From Paracentrotus lividus (lineage: Eukaryota > Echinodermata > Echinoidea > Camarodonta > Echinidae), in the NCBI GenBank assembly GCA_940671915.1, contig CALNVZ010003433.1, forward strand, positions 35,169,724-35,233,723: 64,000 nucleotides of DNA, given 5' to 3'. Positions 24,813 to 38,653 of this stretch are shown in pieces (the stretch's first letter is position 1; each line of letters begins with the position of its first letter). The translations under genes and the position numbers were made by a program. Under the pieces are notes generated by a model. It did no database searches, was not told where the DNA came from, and saw only the letters and a program-made list of their open reading frames with translations.

Positions 24813-27800
24813 CTGTTTGGGTAGGGTATTATGATAGCACATAATTGTGTTTCATCCGGTGAAATGTATGATTAAAATGAATTCATCTTTGTGATAATTG
24901 GTTTCTTGTTGAGAGAGTATTAACATGCATCAAATAAATTGGTTCTAAAAGAGCACAGGTCATGGTTAAAGCATATAGGCCTACCAGGGGAATATTTCTA
25001 AAATTAACTTGAATTAACGCAGATAATGATCTTATGGCACTGAAAAGAATAACATGTATGTAAGGTCCTCACTAATTAAAATACAAGTACAATGGTAGGA
25101 TATAAAATTGACGTCCAATATGGACCAAATCAATACCCCTACAACATTTTGCAAATATCAACTGTTCTATTCTATTCAAATTTGAATAAAAATGTGTATT
25201 TCCATAAAACATAAGAGAATATTTCAAACGTGCATGTTCAAGAGTTACTATACAAGTCCCTGTGATCGGTTTGGGGTCTTTGAAATCTGTGTCTGGAATG
25301 TGGAAGACACTTTGGGACTCTCTATGGCCCAAGTGTGAATCCATCGATCGAAAGCAAGGGACATACCAGCGGAAGAGGGTGATGAACGTTTGGCAGAGGA
25401 TCATCGTTGAGAAATAATTCATTTAGAGAGGATAAAGAGATCTGCCTTGTCTATAGATGAATGCTGCTACCTGGCCAACCAAGAGGGGTGTTCTCACTCA
25501 ATATTCAGCACGTTTCATTTACATTTGGCAACACATAACAGGTGTAACACAGATTACAGGTGCAATTACAGTAAACACACTGCATTGTACGTAATGAAGT
25601 TGATTTTTAGTTACGATAGTTTTTTGTAGAAAGATGCTACATGTATCACAAGGTTGTAATTGTTATTAGCAACTGTAAATGTTTAGAAAAGCAAGTGAAC
25701 TGAAAAAATTTGTTCCTATTAATTCAAAATCATTAGTCTGGAATATGAACATCATTCATAATGATGCAACTCGATGAACGATGAGTTTCACCTTGGCATT
25801 CTGAAAATTAAATTAAATTACAAAAAGGACAATAGCTAATACATTACTAAGTTTGCTCATTTAGGCTGGAAGCATGGCCCAATTGTTGGTATTATATGCA
25901 CCTGAGAATTACTTGCAATTCACCTTTTTATCATGCATAATAGAATGAAATGAAGGTCATGGATAGTCAAGGAGACAAAACGTAATGATTTGTTGCATGT
26001 GAACGAGGGGGGACTAGATGCTCTCAAGGCCAGCTTGTGTATAATAGGCCTGGCTTTCAATCAGTGAAAAAGCGGATCAATCATAATAATTTCATTATTC
26101 CAGGGAAAAGAATGGTGGCTATTGAGTGGAAGTGCGAAAGTTAAATCTGGGTGTATGACGGCTGATTTGATTATATATTGCGAGGATGAGAGATGGAGAT
26201 GGGATGCTGGTATGCAGGGTTGCTATGGATGAGAGAATGTGCATCATCCATATCTCCGAGTCCATCTGGTTGTTAACCATTACAGTGCCAAACCACCTCA
26301 GACAACCCTTCCGAAATTCTACTAGTGTATCTGATATGTCTGACTTAAAAATCTGTCTTTATAAAGTTTGATACCACAGAAAGTTGTTTAATCTCAAAAT
26401 GAAATTCAGAATGACCCATGATTAAAAAACTGTACACAGTGGCTCATAACTGAAATGATACATGCTTGAAGATTTGGTGGCAATCTGTGGGTTAAAATGA
26501 TGTTCTACATCTAAGATATGTTTTCATTTCCGAGAATGTACGAGTGGCACTTACTCTAAGCTGAGTGTATATTGATCTCTGACATCGCTGTCATACTTCT
26601 CAAACACCAATCATGCCATCTCCCCCATACATGTACATTCATTTTAAAACACCTTCCCCCTAATGTTTCGTTTCTTTGATTCCCTTTCTTTCTTGACTTC
26701 CTTCCCCATCTCTCTACTTTCTTATTTTCATCAAATCACCATAAAGATACTTCCTTTTAAAACTAATGCAAAGAGAACAGAGTCCAAAACTTTAGAAAGT
26801 TATAAAGGAGCTCTGGTATAAAAATGAGTAATGGATAATACCAGTCAAAGAATGTTACTTTCACAGGGGTAAATCCCAAAGAGCCCTTTGGAAAAAGAAA
26901 AGTATTTTCACCCTGTTTGTCACATCTGTTAAGATCATCATATTCCTAGGCATTGAAATTCTTTTCTTTCTGTTTGAAAGGTATTCAAAGCCGGAAATCT
27001 TGGCATTCATCATTCTTATAAAATTGACAAGAGGAGCATTCTATGACAAATCTTGGCCTCTATCCCCTAACCACCACCCCCATCACCACCAACACCACCA
27101 CCAGTTCATCATCTTATTACCCCTCATAACTCTTTAAACTTATACAAACTCACTGATAGATCATTTCTAATACTTTTCCCACATCAATCCCAATCCCCAA
27201 GTCACTCTGAGCAGCTTTCAAAATCCTCTCCACCTCATCCAATCAAATTGAAGATGACACAACCTGGGGACAAATTCTTCATTTTCTCTCCACCATGAAA
27301 TTTGCCTCACTATATTTAGCGAAGATTTAATAAAGGGATGCCTCTGATCTCTAAAATCAGCACGGGGTAGCAGCCCGCATCCACCATAAAGGCAAGAGGT
27401 GGTTAGATAGATCACCGGATGAAGATGATCCCAGCATACACACTGAAGAGGAAAAAACCTAGGCTCTCAAAATATGGTTGGGCCGACAAACACACATGGA
27501 AATTGTCAGCAATGAAAAAAATTGCAAACTTGGTGGTTTTTAGCTTTAGTTATGATCTCGCTGCTCCTGAAAAGCTTTTGGGCAGCCGATGACAAGATGC
27601 GGGAGGCATCAATCAGGGCTGGTAGTCGTATGGTTGCCGCGGGGGACAGAAGAAGGATCTGGGAGGAATCGGTGGGAGGACCTCCAACAAAACCCCAGCT
27701 CCCATTATCGCATTATGGGCAAATCCTCAGGCCGTCTACCCTTCTTCTCACAGATCGTCCCTCCTTACCACCACCACCACCACAAAAGGATTGTTAGAGA

Positions 27801-28675
27801 TTTAGAGTGCCCGGATTGTCAATGGTTGATTTCACAGGAGTCTTAGCTAGGTTAACCCTTAGAATACCGACTTCTCTCATTCCCATAAGTCTAATACAGA
27901 AAAAACTGGTGTCTGTAGTCGATGGGTTAACTCTCTCACTTGCCAGTAGCTATCGAATGAGAGTATTTGAGAGGTTCATAACCTTGTTTTGAAGATACAT
28001 TTCTATTTTTGACCCTCTCAGATTCAGCACATCATTTTTTTCCTTTCATTTTGCTCTTTCTCTTCCATCATCAACTACAACTAAAGCTGTTAGCACAGTG
28101 GCACTATCAAAAATTGTTACCGCAATCTGATATCTTCCAACATTTTTTTGGGGAAAGGTGGGTGAGGATACAGATGCAGAGGTTTTGCCAATATCATACA
28201 TATTTTAGTAATTAAAATAAAAATATACATACAGTACCTACATTCCTAAAACACATAATGTAGTTATCGACCCAACATTCTAAACTTAATCACAGTCACT
28301 GGTGTGTTTATAATGATCAACAAATAAATCCACCTTGTTTTTCTAAACTTTCCCACCTCACAATTGAAATTTGTCTATTGTTGGATTTTCTCACCAAGAC
28401 ACCATACACAGCTAAATTAAAGTTTGTGGTCGTAAAACATATGCACGAAAAATAGCAATTATAGGTTCACAGCAGGGGGCGCACCAATATCGCAGTTACT
28501 CCGGGTCATGTTATGACAAAGCGCTTTTTCTCTCTCAAAACACCACCCATCGCGACTAACTCAGACTTGATTGACTTTGTAACACATTACTATAAAGTCT
28601 TCCCACATCATGACATTTTATCCTACAGCACCCTGGTGTTCACCGCTTCATGAGGAAATTGCGGTGTACCATTTC

Positions 28676-29000
28676 ACCCCAGCCCCCTCTCCCATCCCCC
28701 TTCCTTTACCCCTCCCCATCCTCTAGCTATTACCCCTCAATCTTCTGCTGGATCTATGGAATTATATTATATATCTCTATACTTGTAAATGAGAGTTCAA
28801 TGGTCGCAATTTCCAAATATGATCATGAATTCCATATCTCTCCACTTGCGAATAACATACATGTAACTCAATGGTCACAATTTGACTATTTCATCAATTT
28901 CTCTTCGCCCCCTCCTTACCCCTTTCCCCTCCCATGCCCCCACCACCCCTCCCCAAGTATATCTTCCACTTGGTTTACATGTATGATCATAAATTCCATA
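28676..29000 (+). repeat. Imperfect duplication of a C-rich block plus AT-rich segment
   Basis: A C-rich block (CCCCTCCCCATCC near 28710, CCCCTCCCCAAG near 28950) and a segment with CAATGGTCGCAATTT (about 28798) or CAATGGTCACAATTT (about 28870) each occur twice. GATCAT(G/A)AATTCCATATCT also occurs twice (about 28821 and 28984). The order is scrambled, so it looks like a decayed tandem duplication. Overlapping Pro/Ser-rich frames are not genes. Confidence 0.45.
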
Positions 29001-30697
29001 TCTTCTCTTAATAACACAGTTCATTTGCGGAAGTGTCAAGCTCAGGAACAGATGGATCAAACATGTCTGTTATGCAGACGGTATTTATTGTTACTCTCAC
29101 TGTGCATGTACTCTATATTGACAGTGTTTATTTGATCATAAATGCATACGTTTCACAAGGTTCCTGTCGTCATTTCACTGGGTTTCAGATTCAACGTCTT
29201 GATGCAGAAATTGATATGTGGCTTCAGGAATTAATACATATATCTTTTGGGAATTTATTCAATTTTTATAAACTTTCCTTGACTAGGAAAATGAGGCTAG
29301 CTTAAACCTTTCAAAATGAATCCTATGATTCAGTAACTAGTAACAGAGAAGATGGTAACATAGATGCATTACTATTCACTGAAATATCTCCCACTCTTAC
29401 GAAGACGTCACTTTGGTTACTTTTTATTCTCCACAAATATTCATATTTACAAACATTCGTGGGAATCACTGCAACCTCTCCCACAGCTAATGACTCCCAT
29501 CTCCAGAATCACCATCATCACCCTCATCCATTCCACATCCTCATCCTCCACTGAGAGAATGAAGCCTGGCTAAATCTAAATATTGGAGTTCCGTCATCTT
29601 GACCCTCTTCCCAAGATGTCAATTTTCTGTCTGATTTATGGTATCCCTGACACCCATGTCTCTCCATGTTTTTAGAACTATGACAGCCCTGACAAACACT
29701 CAATTTTTTAGAGCTTTTAATGAGCACCGATTGCCATTTGGGAGATGACGTTCCCCCCCCCCATTTATCATCATCCAATGACGAAGGATCGAATGGTAAC
29801 AGCTTTCAATATTATTATCATCGGAAGAAGACATTTCACAGAAATATGTACCTATGTTCTTGGAATTTAGACGAAATTTATGATCATTCTAAGCACTCAA
29901 TTGTATTCTCCAAGCACTGGATACAAAGAAATTTTACAAAAATAAGACTGTGCAGGTATTAGACACAATTAGCAAAATATTCAGTTGAAATTATATTACT
30001 TGGCCTGTTTTAAAGTTTAAGGAATTCATTATTACAACATTACCCGCTATTTTGAGTTCCCAATCCTGACGGCTATCCGAGCAAGACTAACAAAGCCGTC
30101 TCTGAAAGTCATCTGCAAAAATATTGCAGGCCTATGCGTACGGTGACATTGTAGGAGCGAGATAGGGACACTCGCTTTGGTCACCTGATTTGTTCTACAT
30201 CTCCTTTGGTCTCCTCCAGCTAGATGTAGCAGTTTGAATTGAAGAGGTCATCCATCACAGGCAAACTACATCACGGTCAATACCGATGGAGAGGGGATAG
30301 ACGCTTTATTCCACTATGAATTATACCGTCCAGCTGGGGTTTGCAAACTAATGAGGCATTTCCTTATTAGTCTTTCGCCTCATTTTTCCACGTCAAATCT
30401 GTATTCCTCTAGTACTAGATGTGGAGAATATCAACGCTTAGGTCAAAGGTTACGGGATCATCTTGGTTTCTCATTTTCCTGGCCAAACAGTGATTCACAT
30501 TGTCAGGAGGGGTGAAAGTGATCACTATGGACTTGTTCCGCAAAAAAACTTGATGGACGACGCTCTACCCAAACAAAGTCAACAGAATCTGAAGCTTGGA
30601 GTAAGCTATGGTAAAATGGTGAAGTGCATGCTGTTGATGAATATTTGAAGCTTAGAAGTGCTTAGCAAGTTACTGATACCTTAAAACACCCACTTAA

Positions 30698-31147
30698 AGG
30701 TAGTATCAGCCTTTTTCACAAATTGTGAAAACTAATGCAACTTGGCATAACTGTAGAATATGATCGACCTATACTGTCTATTCAATCTTACTGTCATAGG
30801 TTGCCTAGATCAGTAATAGGAAACGAAAATCTGACTACCAATCTTGACCAGCTCTCCATCAACATCGTTGATATTACAGCGCGTGCGGCACGGACTGCAC
30901 ACAGGAATATACACACGGCGCATCAGCGTGCATTATTCTCTGCGCTAACGGTCAGCGGTTCGCACCGTACGGTATATTTTTCGAGGTTCGAAAAAATAGG
31001 AATGAATTTTGATAATCGCAATATAATGACAAGCATACACATTTGAGCTTAATCATGTTGTGGGAAGATATAGTCATTGGTATACTACTATATCCTCTCA
31101 AAAACTAGAAATTTAATATTATTGCCTGCAAAAGGCTGACACTACCT
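30698..31147. mobile_element. TTAA-flanked MITE, 450 bp
   Basis: The left end AGGTAGTATCAGCCTTTT pairs with the right end, whose complement is AGGTAGTGTCAGCCTTTT (one mismatch). TTAA lies outside both ends (30694-30697, 31148-31151), the piggyBac-type target. Its ends share the AGG start of the 9373 element, but the two families are otherwise distinct. A 103-codon plus frame inside it has no transposase features and is probably fortuitous. Confidence 0.82.
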
Positions 31148-31151
31148 TTAA

Positions 31152-32126
31152 ACAGACTTGGAACAAACAGGGACAATACTGGAAAAAGGAGCTCAAAAAA
31201 GATAGGCAGAGGCAGAGGGCACTTGATATGATTCCAGACTAAATTCATCAGTGAGTTAAATTATAGTGATGACTGGCTATCAAGACTACATTTACATGTA
31301 GGCCTAGGTCTATAGCTAAAGGTACTTGCCAAAAGTTATCTCATGTCAAATTATCTTAAAGAATCTAATATCTTAATGTTATCTCAAAATGAATATATTT
31401 TAATTAATTAGCATAATTGGGGCTTGGACAGTAGGTGGATATGATTATGCCCAGTTATGGAATGAAATTTTAATTTTAAATCATTGTGGCTTTGTATTTC
31501 CTGGGCCATCTCATGTTGAGTACTACTATTAAAGCACCCTAACCTTACACTACAAATCGACACAGTAGCTCTCTCTTGAAGATTCTTGACGCACCCCTGA
31601 CATCAAAAGGAAGGGTGCAGCGAGACTAAAGGTAGAACCCGAACCTGTCCCAAATTAATACGCCTGTCCTCACCGTTTCGTCTTTCACAATCAAGGAGGA
31701 GAGAACTCCCAAAGGAACGATGGATTTACGGTTCTAAGCCTCAATGATTTCAACCCCGGTGATTGGATCGGCGATGGGATCGGCTCAGCCGAGGAAATAT
31801 TATTGGTTTAATATGTTGACAAGAATCTGGGACACCACCAAGTACGTTACTACATTGCAGCCAGAGAGTAGGAACATGGTACGCATGTGGGTCTGATTTT
31901 TTTTGCCATGGTCAAATATAATATGGACTCATCATTTTTTAGACGAGATTTTATTTTCCCATGCCAGGAGGAAATTTGAAACATCCCCCACAGACTGGAG
32001 TAACAAATGTCTTTGATCAAATTTCATGATTCTATATGAACATACAAAGTCTACTATAAATTTCAAGGGAAATATCACCACATAACCTTCATGGGTATAC
32101 ATGTAGGCCTACTGTGTGTTTAGTTT
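31152..32126. other. Non-coding stretch with a GC-richer island
   Basis: AT-rich except for about 31560-31810, which is more balanced and free of simple repeats. It could be regulatory, but nothing in it identifies a function. TAGGCCTA occurs near 31304 and 32105. No gene seen. Confidence 0.5.
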
Positions 32127-32130
32127 ATGT

Positions 32131-34130
32131 GGGCAGTTCCAAGGTAACGGAGTGACATTCAGAAGCAACATTTCAGCATTCAAACACATTTATCATCCAT
32201 ACTTTAATCTTTATTTACAAAGAAATAAGTTATGACAATGAGTGATGTACCTCTTTTTGAAAATGATAAAAATTGTTTATAGTATCTGCATTTCATGAGA
32301 TATGATAGTGTCATAATCATGGTTACGGAGTGACGCAAAATGGCATGCATATTTGAGCATAAAAATTTTGCTTAAACTCTGTGAACTTTAAAATGGCTAT
32401 CATATCTTTGAGTAATTGATTGGATTCTATGTTATACTAGGTATAAATATGCCGCCTTGCATGAGAAAATTGGGTTGATATTTTGTTAATTATGATTAAA
32501 CTTGACCCATGTCCCGGTACGGAGTGACGGTTACGGAGTGACCTCTGATTCATCCACACAATGGCAATGTAATGGACTATGTCTCCTTGCTAAATAAAAA
32601 ACAAAACATCTTGATTGTTTCAATTTTAATTCTGCTTGCTCTGTATGATAGCTCTAGGTGGGGGATTCAAAACTTGTACACAGAATTTTGAAACTCATTA
32701 AGTATGCTAACTTTATGCGCATTTTTCAAATTCACAAATAATGGATTTTCTTATTATTGTCGCCGATGTTTTGTATATTTTTTTCTTTTTTGTTCCATCT
32801 AGTAGAGCTACATGAGGTTTTACAAACTTCTACACAGAATTTTGAAATTTTTTTTGAAAATTTGTCTACACTATATGCTAATTTGCAAAATTCTTTAAAA
32901 ATAACAATAAATGCTTCTTCTCCTTTATTTGTCGATCATTTTCAATTCCATTTGCTTTATATGATAGCAACTAGGTGGGAGATGCAAAATTTTACACAGA
33001 ATTTTGAAACTCTATTAAGTATGCTTTTATGCAAATTTTTCAAAATTCACAAACAGATTTTAAAAAAAAATCTTTTGACAGATTTTTTTTTCCTAACTCG
33101 GTAAAAGCTCCATGTGTTCACTATAAACTTCTACACAGAATTTTGAAATTTGCCTAGAAAATATAATATGCTAATTTATTTTTTTTTTTTTTTAAATGCT
33201 TCTTCTCCTTCTTTGTTGATGAATTTCAATTCTGTCACAGGTCAGGTCTTTCTTTAAACAACTATTTAAACTTACTTAAATGGTATACATGTAACCAAAT
33301 GATTGAGTTCACAGCCTCATCCACTTTCTTCCAAAATAATCTGCTGCAAAGTCTTCAAAGGAGCTCATATCAAACCTCACACAAATGCCTGAGTTGTGCA
33401 ATTAATTGCTGACAAGGGCTCATTTGCATATTTATGATCTCATATCCTCAAAGCATGAAACCCTGATGTCTTGGGCACTCACTAAAAGATATTCGAATTT
33501 AAAAAGTTCTAGTAAGAGTGAGCTTTGATCAAATTGTACATGTACATTGTAACATGCAATGCAATGGGATGTCACTCCGTAACCATAATGGTTACGGAGT
33601 GACACATTTTATGAGGCCGTATTTCTCAAACAAAATCCATTCAAATATAAAAAGTTTATGTAATTGATAGTATGGGTGTTCCAGATTTGCAAATAAAAAT
33701 TTTGTGTTGCATTAAACCCAATTATCTTAAAAATATTTTTAAATATGTGTTTTGTGGTTACGGAGTGACATTTTGAGGTAACTTCATATTTGTGCTCACT
33801 GATGGGGAACAAGATCGCGAACGCAAATATTATGTGAAAACTTCTTTTTATATATCTGCTTTCATAATAAAATATGATCAAAGTATATTTTCATTTTTCT
33901 AGGTACATTTCTCTTACCTGAAATTTAAATAAAAAGATATAATTTTGACAATTTTAGTAATATTGAATATTAATGCCATTTTATAAACAAAATGCCTAAA
34001 AAAGGGCTAAACCATCGAACAGATATTGAAATTTGGACTTTGTTCGCGTCCATAATGAGATACCAAATTTGTCATGGAACCATGAATTTGAAATTTGGGG
34101 GGTCATGTCCTGTTTTGCTTGGAACTGCCC
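32131..34130. mobile_element. 2.0-kb non-autonomous DNA transposon with repeated GGTTACGGAGTGAC word
   Basis: Terminal inverted repeats GGGCAGTTCCAAG and CTTGGAACTGCCC bound exactly 2,000 bp. ATGT follows the same pattern on both sides (32127-32130, 34131-34134), a 4-bp target duplication. The 14-bp word GGTTACGGAGTGAC or a one- to two-base variant occurs at 32143, 32321, 32516, 32529, 33590 and 33756, and inverted at 33571. It clusters in the outer parts, as transposase subterminal sites do. The middle (32660-33230) is a degenerate tandem array. The element is AT-rich with no transposase. The superfamily is unclear. Confidence 0.75.
32660..33230 (+). repeat. Degenerate tandem repeat, about 150-bp period, inside the 2.0-kb transposon
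   Basis: CACAGAATTTTGAAA recurs at about 32679, 32833, 32995 and 33134 (spacings 154, 162 and 139). Other words are also shared, such as TGCAAATTTTTCAAAATTC and TTCTTCTCCTTTATTTGTCG (or variants). The copies differ by many indels and A/T runs, so the array is old or fast-evolving. Confidence 0.65.
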
Positions 34131-34134
34131 ATGT

Positions 34135-37100
34135 ACTAATAAAATATTTTCCACAAGTTTTTTTTTATATATAGGCCTATATAATGACAATACTGAAGAT
34201 TAAAGTATAAAAAGTGAAATATGGTTAAAAGAAATAGGCTTCACATAATATCAAAAACATATTAATAATGTATGTAGGCCTATACATAACTACTCAAAGA
34301 AACAAAAGTGTGAGTGAACACAAATAAAAAGAGCTTATTTTAAAAAGCTGAAACAAAGTTGAAAAGGCTGAAATTAAAAGATTTCTTATGTAAACTATGG
34401 TACAGAGGAATGTTAAAAAAGTTCAAAATAAACTCAAAACCAAGACCAAAAAGGACTGAAATCGGCTTTAAAGCTGAACTCACACCCCTTGACAAGAAAT
34501 GCATAAATAATATTGAAATACTTGAAATCATCATGATGAAACCATATTTTTACTCCACGATAAAAGTAGATGGTAAAGGGAGATGCAAGAATCATTATAA
34601 GATTATGATGATGAGACCAGATGAAGAGGATGATGGAGTGATGCGGTCCTCGAGGACAGAGAATGTCCCTTTCTCCTTCAGGTCCAAAAGTGCATTCAGG
34701 TCATGGATTGACGACCTGAGAAACCTCATAACTTAATTACTCCTGCCCATTCCACATGTTGGCCATGCTGTTCTATCATACCCATCACTAGTCTTCAATT
34801 GCAAACCCTACCATCGCTAAATGGTATCATTGTCTGTCACATTGTAACAATGCGGAGAGCATGTTGTGAATTGGAAAACCAATGAAAATACCAATTAAAT
34901 AGGCTGATGGATGCAGTATATCCCATAATATGCAAACCGCACAGTCCTACAGATGTAAGCTTAGGCTTATAGGCCTTCCGATAGGCCTAAATGTAAAGAT
35001 CTACACTAGGCCTAAAAGTAAAGTCGAGTCCGGTTTACCTTCAAATTGTCTGCTGTACCTAGATCTTGACAATATTTGCAGGCTGACTATAGAAATTACT
35101 TTAGGTCAAACCAATATGTTAATAAATTCACGTTAAATCACAACAAGCTGAATCAATTTTATCATCGAGTCTGTGCACTTGAGACTAAAACTTGACCAAG
35201 CTACTGCCGTACAGAGCACCATCCAGATATGGTTACCAATAAAGAAATATTGCACAAAAATCTATAGGCCTACATCCAAAGATCATAGTAAAAGTCTACT
35301 TTCAGTCATGAAATATTGAAATAGCAATAACTGTGCAGAATATACCAAACACGACCTGGCTTACTTTCTAAAATGCCTTCTAGCTACAAATATATAGGGC
35401 TACATTTGTTTAAAAAGTACTTAAATGAAAGTATGAACTAACCTTTACCCAAGGCAAAACAAAACCAATGGGGCGACTTAATCCACCCTGTCATGAGCTA
35501 CTTTTAATATCACTCAATGCTGTTATAACAATGAAGGGGAGAGAAAACTGAAATTAACATTGAAATGCCCCTCCCCTTTCTTCCACCCCTCTGCCTCTAA
35601 TGAACAGAGACTGCATCAGACATAATGGTAATACAATCATATCATGTTTAGTTTAATGTTTCACTGGTTTTTAAGAATACCCGTTTGTTTTTACATGAAT
35701 AATGAATGAAGTATGTTTCATATGAGTACCAAGTCATGCCTTTGTGAGACAATGAACAAGAGAGAGTTTCATTTCATAAAACAGAGAATGCCTGCTTTGT
35801 TTTCTATTTCAATGACATGAAACTTTATCCGCAAACGAGCTGACATCAAAGAAGGAGATCTATTTTTAGTAAAGAGTCAATGGCAAACTTGCACAAGAAT
35901 ATAATTATGAAGAGTGCTCATTTACAAGTAAGTTCAGGCGACTCAGGTCCTAAACAGGGCACCACTATGGTTAACCATAATCTACATGTTGTACTTTCCT
36001 TAAATTTTCTGAAGACAATGTAGCTTTATCATAATCTACATTAACCAAATCACCTCAAGATCATTTAGAGATCGAGCATCTTAACAGTAAATTAATGTAT
36101 CCCTTCCTCATTTCAGTATCATCATTTCATATTAAAAAAAAGTAAAACTTTGATTGAGTGACTGTTCATCAAGCTGATTATATTGGAGACAAAAAAATAT
36201 ATAATTATTTGGGACTTATCTTTCTGTCCAATCACACACATCTGTCCAATTTACTGCTTTTCTTTTCAAAATGTATGGTTTATTCTACCTAATAGTAATA
36301 CCGCTCTTTAGGAATATGGTTCATATGAAATAATCACCATCTCATTATTATTGGATTAAGAAGTCATTGGCCTCTGAACAAAAAAAGAATAGCATCTGTG
36401 ATTTACAATCTGCTCTGAAATAGGATGAATATAACTGAATACTTTTCGGCATTGTACGTGACTGATTTCTGACAGCTTTCTGAACAAAAAGCAAAATCTG
36501 GAACCACAATAATATCTCTCATTGATTAATTTTGAATAAATAAGGCAGCCCTGAGGCAACACCGCAGAAGAACAGATTCAAAGTTCTACATTTTTAGTTT
36601 TCATACATACATCCCACTTCTGCTTTTTGTCTCCCTTAAGTTCTCTGGCTTCATTTCAGATTGTTCATCAATAACTAACTTTGGCTTTGGCCCCTTAGCG
36701 AAACAAGAGACTGAAAGCCAAATGTTCTCAATCTTTTTTCTGCCATTTTTCTTGTAAGCCATGATCAGTCCCAAGTTTGAAGAATAGCCCAGGGTAAAGT
36801 GACAAGGAGTGAGGCATGAACAATAGTAGTCAAAGCAAGAGAACTCAGTGTGGATTGCGGCTACTACATCCATGAAAGGGGGACTTTTATGAGCAATTTC
36901 CAGGGATATTTTACGGCCGATTGCAGCTATTGAGCAGCGAACACAATGATGCTAATTCAGGGCCTAAGTCAAAGTGATGGATCATAAGATATACAAGCAA
37001 AAATGAAGAAGAATGAAATCTAGGCAAGGCAATGGTAAATGATAAGAATACAAATGCTTCATACAATATAACCTGCATGATGAATATAAAATAGGCTATC

Positions 37101-37980
37101 CAATACAATTAGGATCAAGTATTGAGGTGTAATGTTTTGATACTGTAGGGCTAATAATATGTCACTCCATTTGTCACTCCGAGTCAAAATGGGGTCAATG
37201 ACTGAGGGAAAAATAGAGAATAAGGGCATCACAGAGTCACAGTCATGTACACATCCGTCTTTGCCTTGGTAAATCAAGCTTGTTATCAACAGCAAGTACC
37301 AATTTAATAAAGGTAATGAGGAAATCATGACATCTTAGTGGCTTTCAACAAACATCTGAAATTGTAACATTTACATGTATAAGCCATGAGATGGGTGTCT
37401 GACTTCCACTTTTTCAGAGGGTACAATATGAACCATCATCATCAATAAAGATCTGTCCTGGGACAGGTTTGCTGACCATATTGTCCGATCTACCTCTCTC
37501 CAAGCACATCATTATTTCATAAAATCCATATCCATCGGCTTGACAATTAGCAAAATTACATAAGCAAGGAAAGCTTTGTGGAGTCTTAATGCGAGTACTT
37601 TCCCTTCAGACAAACTTTCATGTTCATGATGCTAATACCTGAAGCACAATATTTTTTTTCAATACAATCAATAGTGGTAAAATCCAGGATTAAATAAAAT
37701 AGAAAGCTGCCCATCAGACATCCATCCTTGGGGTATAGGAAGATACCATCTCAACAAAGCAAAAAGCCAGATGGGATAGGTAACAGACGTACAATTCCGG
37801 TATTCCAGACTCGCTGTGTACAAATTGAATGCAGTCTAGTACTTGAAATTGGGTTCAATCAACTTGAATATCCAGCATCAGAACAATGATACATTTGTTG
37901 AAGGCATCACTGCAATACTGGTATCTTGTCATTGCTTGGTCCTTTGCTTGTTGCAAGCATAAAACTCAGTACATACATGT
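34135..37980. other. AT-rich non-coding stretch, probably intronic, with a cluster of TAGGCCTA
   Basis: No supported gene. TAGGCCTA occurs at about 34172, 34274, 34982, 35009 and 35262. A pair of GTCACTCC words near 37160-37175 resembles the core of the 2.0-kb transposon's repeated word and may be a stray fragment. Frames of 60-125 codons here have no family features. Confidence 0.55.
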
Positions 37981-38246
37981 ATGGAACTTAGTACAAAGGG
38001 TACATTTTATAATAACCAACAGTAGGTAAATAATATCGTCTGTTGGGAGCCATAAGGGCGTTATTGCATCTTATAGATGTTCCGTTGAGAGCCAGAAGGG
38101 CGCTATTACTGTACAAAGTCAATGGTAATAGCGCCCTTCTGGCTCCAAACGTAACATCCTTGATCTGCAATAGCGCCCTTCTGGCTCCAAGCCGACGATA
38201 TGGAACTTAGTAGAAAGGGTACATTTATAATAACCAACAGTATAGG
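37981..38246 (+). repeat. 46-bp direct repeats flanking a hairpin element
   Basis: ATGGAACTTAGTACAAAGGG at 37981 and ATGGAACTTAGTAGAAAGGG at 38200 begin near-identical 46-48 bp copies, both ending AATAACCAACAGTA. They flank the hairpin at 38043-38190. They are far longer than a normal target duplication. A tandem duplication of the locus, or slippage at the hairpin, is more likely than transposition. Confidence 0.75.
38043..38190. mobile_element. Hairpin element, copy A, made of four alternating copies of a 22-bp word
   Basis: The word GGAGCCAGAAGGGCGCTATT and its complement alternate: forward, forward, inverted, inverted. Both ends and the centre can therefore pair. Copy B (38654-38800) is the same element in opposite orientation. 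There is no coding capacity and no clear short target duplication. Small frames here only translate the repeat. Confidence 0.75.
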
Positions 38247-38653
38247 CCCTAGGTCAATGATATTGGCTTTCTTAATAACTGGCCTAGTACAGAAAAAAAA
38301 TATAATGGAGCAACTGATGGAAAAGAAATAATTAGAATTGAAAGAATTAATGCATCCTAAAGCTAATAAGTCACAAGCAAACAACTTTATAAACAACATT
38401 GCAATCATCCAAAGTTTATATGAAACTACTCATGTAGTACATAGGCCTACATGTATGTATGGCTATGTCAAACTGCTAATATCATTTCAGAATCGTAAAA
38501 TTAAAATCTAACATTACTTCTTCTTTACAGGAGGTCTGATGACAGGACAATAGTCTAACACCATGGACCTGTAAGTCCATGCTAACACTAACAGACTATT
38601 GTTTGTGATTTCAAATATTTCAAAGAGCAGATACAGTCCTTCATATCATCGGC

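Larger units (their letters stand above)
18586..30693. other. Long non-coding stretch, probably intronic, with a purine-strand domain
   Basis: Contains the polypurine domain at 23.5-23.9 kb, G runs at about 21362-21373 and 21616-21626, a C-rich imperfect duplication at 28.68-29.0 kb, and one weak exon-like frame near 24.7 kb, all described separately. I saw no complete transposon, tRNA or rRNA in this 12-kb interval. Confidence 0.55.

Noticed and set aside
27550-27800. Plus frame with a signal-like start (MISLLLKSFWAADD)
   Set aside because: The hydrophobic stretch is too short, there is no supporting splice site, and it ends in a poly-Pro translation of a CCA repeat.
30735-31046. 103-codon plus frame as a possible transposase fragment
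   Set aside because: It lies wholly inside a 450-bp TTAA MITE and shows no transposase-like residues.
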